Below, piece after piece: positions 1 to 6,244 of a stretch of DNA of 7,071 bases. This stretch comes from Ruminococcus sp. UBA5884 (lineage in GTDB: Bacteria; Bacillota; Clostridia; Oscillospirales; Ruminococcaceae). The notes under the pieces are model-generated. The model did no database searches and was not told where the DNA came from. It saw only the letters and a program-made list of their open reading frames with translations. The position numbers were made by a program, and so were the translations under genes. The first letter of the stretch is position 1; each line of letters begins with the position of its first letter. The stretch lies in contig DJFA01000074.1 in assembly GCA_002431975.1 (NCBI GenBank), positions 5,513 through 12,583 of the forward strand, read 5' to 3'.

Positions 1-1082
1 CCGCAGGTAGGAGTTGATACTGCACAGCCTGCATTGATGAATATTTCAATAAATCCGGCTTTCATAGCTTCAAGATAGATTTTCTGTGTTGCAGGGATAA
101 CTATGCAGCGTACATGGTCAGAAACCTTTCTGCCTTTAAGGATTTCAGCAGCAGTCTGCAAGTCTTCAAATCTGCCGTTTGTACATGAACCGATTACTAC
201 CTGGTCGATTTCAACATCGCCCACTTCATCAATAGTTCTTGTATTTTCAGGAAGATGAGGAAATGCGACTGTTGATTTTATTTCGCTGAGGTCGATATCG
301 AAAACTTCATCATAAACAGCATCTTCATCTGCTTTATAAATAGTATATTCACGGTTTACTCTGTCTTTCTGATAAGCTTTTGTAAGTTCATCAACTTCAA
401 ATATACCGTTTTTAGCACCGGCTTCAATTGCCATGTTAGCCATTGAAAAACGGTCGTCCATTGAGAGTGAGGAAAGACCTTCGCCGGAAAACTCCATTGA
501 TTTGTATAAAGCTCCGTCAACGCCTATCATGCCTATTATGTGGAGTATAACATCTTTGCCGCTGACCCATTTTCTGAGTTTTCCGGTAAGATTGAATTTT
601 ATTGCTGAAGGAACTTTGAACCATGCATATCCTGTTGCCATTCCGGCAGCCATATCAGTTGAGCCTACACCGGTTGAAAAAGCTCCCAGAGCTCCGTATG
701 TGCAGGTGTGGCTGTCTGCACCGATAATGCATTCTCCGCTTGCAACAAGTCCTTTTTCAGGGAGCAGAGCGTGTTCAATACCCATATCTCCCACATCAAA
801 ATAGTTTTTTACTGAATATTTTCCTGCAAATTCACGGCACTGTTTTGTAAGAGTCGCAGCCTTGATATCCTTGTTAGGTGTAAAATGGTCCATAACAAGA
901 GCGATTTTTTCATTGTCGAAAACATCTGAAAAACCGGCTTTGCTGAATTCATTTACAGCAACAGGAGTTGTGACATCATTTCCGAGTACAAGGTCGAGCT
1001 TGCAGTTTATAAGCTGACCGGCTTTTACCTCCTTCAGTCCCGCATGAGCGGCAAGAATTTTCTGAGTCATAGTCATTCCCAT
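1..1082 (-). CDS. leuC: 3-isopropylmalate dehydratase large subunit (3' part cut off by window edge)
   Basis: Large subunit of the [4Fe-4S] isomerase that converts 2-isopropylmalate to 3-isopropylmalate in leucine biosynthesis; it acts in the cytoplasm with LeuD. About 360 residues are visible of the roughly 420 usual for the compact, archaeal-like LeuC subfamily. The aconitase-family signatures are readable: GADSHT near residues 121-126, GSCTNGR with cluster ligand C300, and AGCAVSTPTCG with C360. The third cysteine falls just past the edge. Three in-frame ATGs lie close together (1082, 1076, 1070). The first is chosen because AAGGAG at 1091-1096 sits 8 nt before it, and MGMTMTQKILAAHAG is a familiar start for this subfamily. 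The gene begins 18 bases after ilvB ends, so it is almost certainly co-transcribed under the same T-box; leuD is expected beyond the left edge. Homoaconitase-type paralogues share this fold, but the ilvB neighbour favours leuC. Confidence 0.95.
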   Translation of the reverse strand, partial: MGMTMTQKILAAHAGLKEVKAGQLINCKLDLVLGNDVTTPVAVNEFSKAGFSDVFDNEKIALVMDHFTPNKDIKAATLTKQCREFAGKYSVKNYFDVGDMGIEHALLPEKGLVASGECIIGADSHTCTYGALGAFSTGVGSTDMAAGMATGYAWFKVPSAIKFNLTGKLRKWVSGKDVILHIIGMIGVDGALYKSMEFSGEGLSSLSMDDRFSMANMAIEAGAKNGIFEVDELTKAYQKDRVNREYTIYKADEDAVYDEVFDIDLSEIKSTVAFPHLPENTRTIDEVGDVEIDQVVIGSCTNGRFEDLQTAAEILKGRKVSDHVRCIVIPATQKIYLEAMKAGFIEIFINAGCAVSTPTC

Positions 1083-1100
1083 AAAAAACACTCCTTTTAT

Positions 1101-2774
1101 TTATATTGAAAGAATAGGTTCATAAACTGATGAACCTGCCGGAACCATCGGGAGAACATTTATATCCTTGTCTATATGACAGTCGATAAGAACCGGCTGA
1201 TTCAGTTTTATTGCCTTTTCAAGAACAGGTCTTATATCTGATTTTTTTCTTATAGTAAATGCATTTATTCCGAAAGCTTTTCCAAGCATTTCAAAATCAG
1301 TATTTTTTTCAAGAGTAGTATTTGAAAAGCGTCCGCCATAGAAAAGTTTCTGCCACTGACGAACCATTCCAAGCACTGAATTGTTCATAACAAGCTCAAT
1401 TACCGGAAGATTATACTTTGCAAGAGTTGAAAGTTCATTCATATTCATATAAAAGCTTCCGTCACCGGCAATATTGATAACAGTTTTATCAGGATTTCCG
1501 ACTTTTGCACCGATTGCAGCTCCAAGACCGTAACCCATAGTTCCAAGACCGCCTGATGTTGCAAAGCTTCTCGGATTCTTAAAGTCATAAAATTCAGCAG
1601 TCCACATCTGATGCTGACCTACTTCTGTACTTAAAACAGCTTTTCCGTCAGTAATTTCCTCAAGAGTTTTAATAACATCATAAGGCAGAACAGCTTCCTC
1701 ATCATCTGAATACATATAAAGAGGATATTTGTTTTTCCAGTTCTGAATCTGTTCAAGCCACTGACTATGATTCTGCTGAGGGATTGCTTCATTGAGAGCT
1801 TTAAGCACATATGAGAGATTTCCTACAACATTGTATGTTATATGTATATTTTTATTTATTTCTGCGGGGTCGATATCTATATGGATTATCTTTATATTTT
1901 TAGCAAATGTATCAGGATTGCAGCTTACTCTGTCGCTGAGTCTTGAACCGAGAACTATCATAAGGTCACAGTTTTCAAGTGCCAGAGCAGATGTTTTTGT
2001 ACCATGCATTCCGAGCATTCCTGTATAATGGCTGTCAGTATTGTCAAATGCACACTGTCCCATAAGTGAAAGTGAAACAGGAGCATCAACTGTATATACG
2101 AATTTTTTAAATTCGTCAACAGCATCACATGAAGAAACTCCGCCGCCTGCATATATGAAAGGCTTTTTGCTTTCCTTTATTACAGCAGCAGCCTGTTTTA
2201 TCTCATCATCAAGAGTACAGCTTTTTTTGAATACATATTTTTCAGGTATTTTATTTTCAAATTCGCAGGTCTTTGCAGTTATATCCTTTGGAATATCGAT
2301 AAGAACAGGGCCTTTTCTGCCTTCATTTGCGATATAGAAAGCATCTCTTATTGTACCGGCAAGTTCATTTATATCCTTTACAATAAAATTATGCTTTGTT
2401 ATCGGCATAGTAATTCCTGTTATATCGACTTCCTGAAAGCTGTCAAGACCGAGCAGAGAAGTAGCAACATTTCCTGTTATTGCAACCATTGGTATGCTGT
2501 CCATATATGCAGTAGCAAGACCTGTTACAAGGTTTGTAGCTCCGGGGCCTGAGGTTGCAATTACAACGCCTGTTTTTCCGGTAGTTCTTGCATAACCGTC
2601 AGCGGCGTGTGATGCACCCTGTTCATGAGAGGTGAGTATATGAGTAATCCTGTCGCTGTATTTATACAATGCATCATAAATATTAAGCACTGCTCCGCCG
2701 GGATATCCGAATACTGTATCAACACCCTGTTCGAGCAGACACTCGATTATAATGTCTGAACCATTTAAAACCAT
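1101..2774 (-). CDS. ilvB: Acetolactate synthase, large (catalytic) subunit
   Basis: ThDP-dependent enzyme that condenses two pyruvates to 2-acetolactate, or pyruvate with 2-oxobutyrate to acetohydroxybutyrate. This is the first common step of valine, leucine and isoleucine synthesis. The 557 residues match the usual family length. The N-terminal ThDP-pyrimidine domain (about 1-170) has catalytic E51 in SHEQGASHAADGYAR and the FQE and TKHNF segments near 113-130. A central domain (about 190-325) follows. The C-terminal ThDP-pyrophosphate domain has the metal-binding motif from GDGS (437-440) to NN (464-465), and then the VRQWQ segment, whose tryptophan (W474) corresponds to the herbicide-site Trp of plant AHAS. 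Together these indicate the biosynthetic AHAS type rather than pyruvate oxidase. AGGAGG at 2784-2789 lies 9 nt before the ATG. The gene is first in the T-box operon and leuC follows. No ilvN regulatory subunit is adjacent, so it is either encoded elsewhere or absent. Confidence 0.97.
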   Translation of the reverse strand: MVLNGSDIIIECLLEQGVDTVFGYPGGAVLNIYDALYKYSDRITHILTSHEQGASHAADGYARTTGKTGVVIATSGPGATNLVTGLATAYMDSIPMVAITGNVATSLLGLDSFQEVDITGITMPITKHNFIVKDINELAGTIRDAFYIANEGRKGPVLIDIPKDITAKTCEFENKIPEKYVFKKSCTLDDEIKQAAAVIKESKKPFIYAGGGVSSCDAVDEFKKFVYTVDAPVSLSLMGQCAFDNTDSHYTGMLGMHGTKTSALALENCDLMIVLGSRLSDRVSCNPDTFAKNIKIIHIDIDPAEINKNIHITYNVVGNLSYVLKALNEAIPQQNHSQWLEQIQNWKNKYPLYMYSDDEEAVLPYDVIKTLEEITDGKAVLSTEVGQHQMWTAEFYDFKNPRSFATSGGLGTMGYGLGAAIGAKVGNPDKTVINIAGDGSFYMNMNELSTLAKYNLPVIELVMNNSVLGMVRQWQKLFYGGRFSNTTLEKNTDFEMLGKAFGINAFTIRKKSDIRPVLEKAIKLNQPVLIDCHIDKDINVLPMVPAGSSVYEPILSI

Positions 2775-2789
2775 TTCAATAAGCCTCCT

Positions 2790-2839
2790 AATAATTAAAG
2801 CCTCCGTCAGTTTATGTTGAACATAAAGAGACGAAGGCT
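2790..2839 (-). terminator. T-box-controlled intrinsic terminator before ilvB
   Basis: In the RNA sense AGCCUUCGUC (2830-2839) pairs with GACGGAGGCU (2799-2808) through 10 bp with one G-U wobble. An inner stem, UUUAUGU/ACAUAAA (about 2811-2827), extends it. The run after the stem, UUUAAUUAUU, is only moderately U-rich. The left strand overlaps the 3' strand of the antiterminator, as required for T-box control. The ilvB ribosome binding site follows immediately downstream and is outside the hairpin, so control is transcriptional rather than translational. Confidence 0.88.
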
Positions 2840-3087
2840 GAATAATGCGTCCGCGGTACCACTCTTTTTAATGATTATAAAAAAATCATTCGCTTATATC
2901 TGTATCAGACAATACAGATTCTCTGTAACGGGAGAACCCGTTCAGGCTTAATGTGCCTTTTTTACAGGCGTTTCAGCCGACTGCTCAGGGAGGAGTTATG
3001 ACCAGACGGCAATGCTGTTTTTCACCTGTCAACAGCTCTCTGTGAATGCCGAATTGATTTTTATTCCCGTCATTGCATTTATAATAT
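2790..3087 (-). ncRNA. T-box riboswitch leader of the ilvB-leuC operon
   Basis: This fills the gene-free stretch upstream of ilvB. In the RNA sense the T-box core GUGGUACCGCGGA lies at 2850-2862. Its UGGU (2858-2861) would pair with the ACCA end of an uncharged tRNA. Stem I begins near 3071 (GACGGGA). It contains CGGCA (3047-3051) pairing with UGCCG (3007-3011), a GAGAG segment (3036-3040), and a distal hairpin GCUGUU/AACAGC (3031-3036 with 3014-3019). Further hairpins are AACGGG/CCCGUU (2927-2942), AUCUGUAU/AUACAGAU (2898-2919) and AAUGAUU/AAUCAUU (2870-2890). The antiterminator pairs AAAGAG with CUCUUU and GCGGA with UUCGU around the UGGUACC bulge. Its 3' strand is also the 5' strand of the terminator, so the two folds exclude each other. 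The specifier codon is not certain: CUC (Leu, 2993-2995) and AUA (Ile, 2997-2999) are both in the right place. A branched-chain amino acid is expected from the genes it controls. Confidence 0.93.
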
Positions 3088-3093
3088 AAATAT

Positions 3094-3122
3094 ATATTAT
3101 TATAAAAATCTATATTTGTCAA
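3094..3122 (-). promoter_or_regulatory. Sigma-A promoter of the T-box ilvB-leuC operon
   Basis: TTGACA (3117-3122) and TAATAT (3094-3099) are separated by 17 bp. This places transcription start near 3087, just before Stem I of the T-box leader. The -35 box begins only 17 bases after the stop codon of the upstream gene. It also forms one arm of a 7-bp inverted repeat, TTGTCAA-N10-TTGACAA (3116-3139). That repeat may be chance in such AT-rich DNA. Confidence 0.75.
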
Positions 3123-3139
3123 GTGTTTTTTATTGACAA

Positions 3140-4492
3140 TTATTTTATCATATTTATTAAGAATCTTGCTCTGTCCCAGAGAGCAAAATTAAATCTGTAC
3201 CAGTTTTTATTCTGTACATCTGAAACGGCAGCAGTTCCGTAATTCCAGAAAAGTTCTGAATCATTATGTTTATGTTCAAGTCTGCATTTTAATTTTTCTG
3301 AAACAAGACATTCTGAAAGCTGTTCCTCAGTCAGAGGTTCAGCCAGTTTCATCATATAGCATTCACTCACATCATCACAAAATTCAAACTGTCCGAGAGC
3401 TTCAGCTTCTGATTTTTCAGGGCAGTACATAATTCTCTGAAGGAGTCTGCGTGTCATTTCGTGGAGCATTTCCTCATTGATATTTCTGATATCATATGAT
3501 ATATTTTCTGCAAACAGACAGGCACATTCAATCTGATGAACAGCAAGTCTGCGGTTTGTTTCAGAAACTTTTCCAAGTACCGGAACAGCTTTTCCGTTTT
3601 CAGACTTATATCCGAGAGTCATTCCATGGTCAGCCGAACACATACATTCAAAGAGATTGTTATTGAATTTTATTTTTATTCCCATTGATGATATATCTGA
3701 AAAGTACCAGTTTATATATTCTCCGTATTCATCTGATTTAGGAGGAGAATACATTCCGAAATAAAAGCCTGTGATTTTTGTTTTCTGACCTGAAACAGAT
3801 GAAAGCAGCTGACCAAGTGACCTTTGCATTGAGCCTGTCCAGCCTGTATCTGCAACCGCATAGCTGATATTGTCACAAAGTCCCTCCTGTTTCAGATATG
3901 AAACGGCTGTATTATATGCAATATGTGATTTTTTAATTACAATATTTCTGTATACTTCACTGTTTCTTAATTTCTGGCTGAATTCATCAAATTCCTCTCT
4001 GCTGAACATATTTTTTTCATTTTCAGAATCAAATCCGATATCGCTGTATACCATATTTCTTTCAGTTTCTGACATACATACTCTCATGAGAACATTGTAT
4101 GCACTGAGGCTGAATCCTCTCATAAGCAGTATATCAAATGCTTCTTCACCTATAAGATGATATACAGGCATACGAAGTGAAAGCCTTGAACAGTAAAGAT
4201 ATCTGCATTCAATACTGATATTCATTTTTCTGCATAATATTTCAGCAGTTCTGAAAAGTATCTGACCATCTCTTGCCATGAAATAAATTCTTTTTATATT
4301 TCTTTTCATGCATTCGCTGAGTATAAACATGACATAGGCATTTATTGCAGGAGCTGTGACATATGAAGATATTCCATGAAAATCCGCTGATATTTCTTCA
4401 ATGTTGTATTCAGTATTATAAACTGTATCGGCTGACAGGAGAAATTCAGGAATCTGTGAGAGATATTTTTTATAGCGGCTGATATTTGACAT
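3140..4492 (-). CDS. COG5610-like protein lacking the N-terminal HAD domain, unknown function
   Basis: A soluble protein of about 450 residues with no signal peptide or membrane segment. It resembles the C-terminal half of COG5610-type predicted HAD-superfamily proteins, which are often found near polysaccharide biosynthesis genes. Numbered from the chosen start, the recognisable motifs are IKRIYFMARDG ending at residue 76, RYLYCSRLSLR at about 97-107, and ADTGWTGSMQ at about 214-223, followed by a GFYFGMY strand. The N-terminal HAD signature (a DxD-type motif in FDIFDTL) normally present in full-length relatives is absent, and only about 65 residues precede the ARDG block. An in-frame ATG also exists at 4504, but AAAGGA (4505-4510) directly touches it. 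The same site lies 12 nt before the ATG at 4492, so that start (MSNISRYKK) is preferred. No polysaccharide genes are nearby and the gene has its own promoter. The biochemical role is unknown; the family assignment is from memory of motifs. Confidence 0.75.
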   Translation of the reverse strand: MSNISRYKKYLSQIPEFLLSADTVYNTEYNIEEISADFHGISSYVTAPAINAYVMFILSECMKRNIKRIYFMARDGQILFRTAEILCRKMNISIECRYLYCSRLSLRMPVYHLIGEEAFDILLMRGFSLSAYNVLMRVCMSETERNMVYSDIGFDSENEKNMFSREEFDEFSQKLRNSEVYRNIVIKKSHIAYNTAVSYLKQEGLCDNISYAVADTGWTGSMQRSLGQLLSSVSGQKTKITGFYFGMYSPPKSDEYGEYINWYFSDISSMGIKIKFNNNLFECMCSADHGMTLGYKSENGKAVPVLGKVSETNRRLAVHQIECACLFAENISYDIRNINEEMLHEMTRRLLQRIMYCPEKSEAEALGQFEFCDDVSECYMMKLAEPLTEEQLSECLVSEKLKCRLEHKHNDSELFWNYGTAAVSDVQNKNWYRFNFALWDRARFLINMIK

Positions 4493-4523
4493 ATATAATA
4501 ACATTCCTTTCGGTGTATAGCAT

Positions 4524-4547
4524 TTATGTTAAAATTATATAACATAA
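4524..4547. promoter_or_regulatory. Inverted repeat centred on the -10 box, possible operator
   Basis: TTATGTTA (4524-4531) and TAACATAA (4540-4547) are perfect 8-bp inverted arms around an 8-bp centre that contains the -10 hexamer. In the transcribed sense ACATAAATCC also occurs just after the -35 start and ACATAAATGC just after the dyad, giving an additional direct repeat. A protein bound here would block the promoter. The match could partly reflect AT-rich composition, and no cognate regulator is identified. Confidence 0.45.
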
Positions 4548-4562
4548 CGGGATTTATGTCAA
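4534..4562 (-). promoter_or_regulatory. Perfect consensus sigma-A promoter of the COG5610-like gene
   Basis: TTGACA (4557-4562), a 17-bp spacer and TATAAT (4534-4539) match the sigma-A consensus at all 12 positions. Transcription should start near 4527, leaving a leader of about 35 nt before the ATG at 4492. The -35 box touches the stop codon of the upstream transporter gene, and no intrinsic terminator lies between the two genes. Confidence 0.85.
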
Positions 4563-5429
4563 TTAATGTTCTGATGATTTTTTATTTGTTCTGAAAAACA
4601 TATATACAGCCGTTGAGCATATCACAGCATATCCTATAATACTGTAGATATCGGGAATCTGACCGAAAATTATAAATCCGAGAAGTGCCGCAAATATTAT
4701 CTGTGAATAGTCATATACTGATATTTCCTTTGACGGTGCATAGAAATATGCTTTTGTTATACCGAACTGTCCGCCTGATGCTGCAAGACCTGCAAGCAGA
4801 AGATATACTGTCTGCATAGCTGTCATGCTGTGATAGCTGAAAATAAGATACGGCAGAGTTACCGCACATGAAAAGCCTGAAAAGAAAAATACTATAAATG
4901 CACTGTTTTCTCCCTTTTTGCCGAGATATCTTACTGCTGTATATGCTCCTCCGGCACATATTCCGCCGATAAGCCCTATAAAAGCCGGTATGCTGCTGAA
5001 ATCTGAAAAATCAGGCTTTATTATAAGCAGAGTTCCCAGAAATGCTGTTACTACTGCTCCAACCTGTACAGGCGACAGCTTTTCTTTAAGAAAAAGATAT
5101 GAAAATATCAGCGTAAAAAACGGCGACATCTTGTTAAGCATTGAAGCGTCTGCAAGCATAAGATGGTCTACCGCATAAAAATTGCAGAGTATTCCCATAG
5201 TGCCGAGAACTGCCCTTATCAGCAGAAATATGAAATTTTCCTTTTCGCATTTAAGCGGAGTGCGGTTATTTATCAGAATTATCAGTGCAAATATGAATGC
5301 TATAAGATTTCTGAAAAAACTTTTCTGTATTGACGGAATATCTCCTGCAAGCCTTACAAATGCATTCATAAATGCAAAACAGAATGCTGAAAATGTAATA
5401 CAGATAATTCCTTTCTGTCTGTTGCTCAT
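4563..5429 (-). CDS. EamA/DMT-family transporter (drug/metabolite exporter type)
   Basis: An integral membrane protein of 288 residues, the usual length for the 10-helix drug/metabolite transporter superfamily. Two EamA repeats are visible, at about residues 6-136 and 150-277. Each is a run of five hydrophobic segments, and the first ends with the typical FLKEKLSPVQ loop and a helix leading to LLIIKP. The C-terminus is short and hydrophilic (RTNKKSSEH). AGGAGG at 5438-5443 lies 8 nt before the ATG. The gene starts 15 bases after the Crp-like regulator ends, so the two form one transcription unit and the regulator may control its own transporter. Substrate cannot be inferred from sequence; relatives export amino acids, metabolites or drugs, and some import. 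Confidence 0.92.
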   Translation of the reverse strand: MSNRQKGIICITFSAFCFAFMNAFVRLAGDIPSIQKSFFRNLIAFIFALIILINNRTPLKCEKENFIFLLIRAVLGTMGILCNFYAVDHLMLADASMLNKMSPFFTLIFSYLFLKEKLSPVQVGAVVTAFLGTLLIIKPDFSDFSSIPAFIGLIGGICAGGAYTAVRYLGKKGENSAFIVFFFSGFSCAVTLPYLIFSYHSMTAMQTVYLLLAGLAASGGQFGITKAYFYAPSKEISVYDYSQIIFAALLGFIIFGQIPDIYSIIGYAVICSTAVYMFFRTNKKSSEH

Positions 5430-5444
5430 TTTTTTAACCTCCTG

Positions 5445-6095
5445 TTACTGTTCAAGCAGTTTTACATTTTTTCTGTTTATATCAATTATTCCCTCATCTT
5501 TGAGTTTTTTAAGCTCTCTCATCATGGCACATCTGTCAACGCATATATAATCGGCAAAGCTGCTGAGGCTGAATGGAAGTTCAAAGCTGTTTTTTCCGGA
5601 TTTCATGGCATTGATATTGAAACAGCACATTATTTTGCTGCGTATTGAACGCTGGCTGAGTATTTCTACTCTTTCGCTGAGATTTAAAGTTTTAAGCGAT
5701 ATCATATAAAAAAGATTTTCAACAAGTCTTGTATGACAGGCACAGGCGTTGCTGCATCGTTTTGTTATCTGGTCATATTTTATAAATGATACTGTGCATT
5801 CACTGTCAGCATAGATTGTAACTCCGTCATCGGTAAGATTTGCGAATGCAAGGCATTCTCCGAAAATACTGTTTTCAGAAAGCTGTTCAAGAATTGTTTT
5901 GTTTCCGTTTACATCATATCTTACAATGCTTGCACTGCCGCTTATTATGACTCCTATTGTATCATTTGAATGGTCAAATCTGCTTATTGTTTCATTTGCC
6001 CTGAAAACTTTTTCATAAGGATTCATGCATTTGAGCATACGTCCGCAGTCATATTCGCTTATTCCTTTGAAAAGAATATTTTTTGTCAAATCCAT
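5445..6095 (-). CDS. Crp/Fnr-family transcriptional regulator
   Basis: A cytoplasmic DNA-binding regulator of 216 residues. An N-terminal cyclic-nucleotide-type beta-barrel (about 10-110, with GxxxIxxx-like turns and FGE at 78-80) is followed by a long dimerisation helix (about 121-145) and a C-terminal winged helix-turn-helix (about 172-213). The recognition helix begins VDRCAMMRELKKL (about 186-198). The two arginines that contact DNA in E. coli CRP (R180, R185) have counterparts, but the E181 position is cysteine, so the half-site should differ from TGTGA. A CSNACACH cluster (C114, C118, C120, H121) sits at the start of the dimerisation helix, and C-x3-C-type clusters here recur in clostridial members. 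Whether it binds metal or senses redox is not known. GAGGAG at 6104-6109 lies 8 nt before the ATG. The gene is divergent from rubrerythrin and first in an operon with the EamA transporter. Confidence 0.92.
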   Translation of the reverse strand: MDLTKNILFKGISEYDCGRMLKCMNPYEKVFRANETISRFDHSNDTIGVIISGSASIVRYDVNGNKTILEQLSENSIFGECLAFANLTDDGVTIYADSECTVSFIKYDQITKRCSNACACHTRLVENLFYMISLKTLNLSERVEILSQRSIRSKIMCCFNINAMKSGKNSFELPFSLSSFADYICVDRCAMMRELKKLKDEGIIDINRKNVKLLEQ

Positions 6096-6111
6096 AAAAA
6101 AATCTCCTCAC

Positions 6112-6127
6112 TGTTGCAATTGCAACA
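6112..6127. promoter_or_regulatory. 16-bp perfect palindrome, candidate Crp/Fnr-type operator
   Basis: TGTTGCAATTGCAACA is a perfect palindrome. It has the same 5-6-5 layout as the CRP site (TGTGA-N6-TCACA), with TGTTG/CAACA half-sites. It lies 17 bp upstream of the regulator's start codon, in the regulator's own leader just downstream of its predicted -10. On the other strand it overlaps the possible -35 of the rubrerythrin gene. That position fits autorepression and/or control of rubrerythrin. That it is bound by the adjacent regulator is an inference. Confidence 0.6.
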
Positions 6128-6149
6128 TTATTTTCTGCTATTATATGAT
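6120..6149 (+). promoter_or_regulatory. Possible rubrerythrin promoter overlapping the palindrome
   Basis: TTGCAA (6120-6125) and TATGAT (6144-6149) with 18-bp spacing would start transcription near 6156, giving a leader of about 90 nt. The -35 lies within the palindrome, so regulator binding would interfere with it. Nothing better was found between 6150 and 6230 (TTGAAT at 6198-6203 has only a poor A-rich -10). Weak call. Confidence 0.3.
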
Positions 6150-6173
6150 AATATATTGTTACAGCAAAGTCAA
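6140..6173 (-). promoter_or_regulatory. Promoter of the regulator-transporter operon
   Basis: Two overlapping arrangements are plausible. One is TTGACT (6168-6173), 17 bp, TATCAT (6145-6150); the other is TTGCTG (6162-6167), 16 bp, TATAAT (6140-6145). Either gives a start near 6133-6139 and a leader of about 40 nt that contains the 16-bp palindrome. The sequence alone does not decide between them. Confidence 0.55.
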
Positions 6174-6244
6174 GACAGAATTTTTTAAACTGTCACATTG
6201 AATTTTATTGAAAATAAATAAAAAATCTATGGAGGTATGTAAAA

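Noticed and set aside
433..804. Plus-strand open frame of 123 codons
   Set aside because: It lies wholly antisense to leuC, whose frame encodes clear aconitase-family motifs, and it has no recognisable domain.
2870..2890. AAUGAUU/AAUCAUU hairpin as a stand-alone terminator
   Set aside because: It is weak and AT-rich, has no following U-run, and fits better as a T-box leader stem.
3133..3162. Plus-strand TTGACA at 3133 as a promoter
   Set aside because: No acceptable -10 lies at 16-18 bp, and it would drive transcription antisense to the COG5610-like gene without a target.
4493..4504. Upstream ATG of the COG5610-like gene (4 extra residues, MLLY)
   Set aside because: The only ribosome binding site, AAAGGA, directly abuts this ATG. 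It is 12 nt from the ATG at 4492, which is more workable.
5182..5550. Plus-strand open frame opposite the transporter and regulator
   Set aside because: It spans the junction of two well-supported minus-strand genes and resembles no known family.
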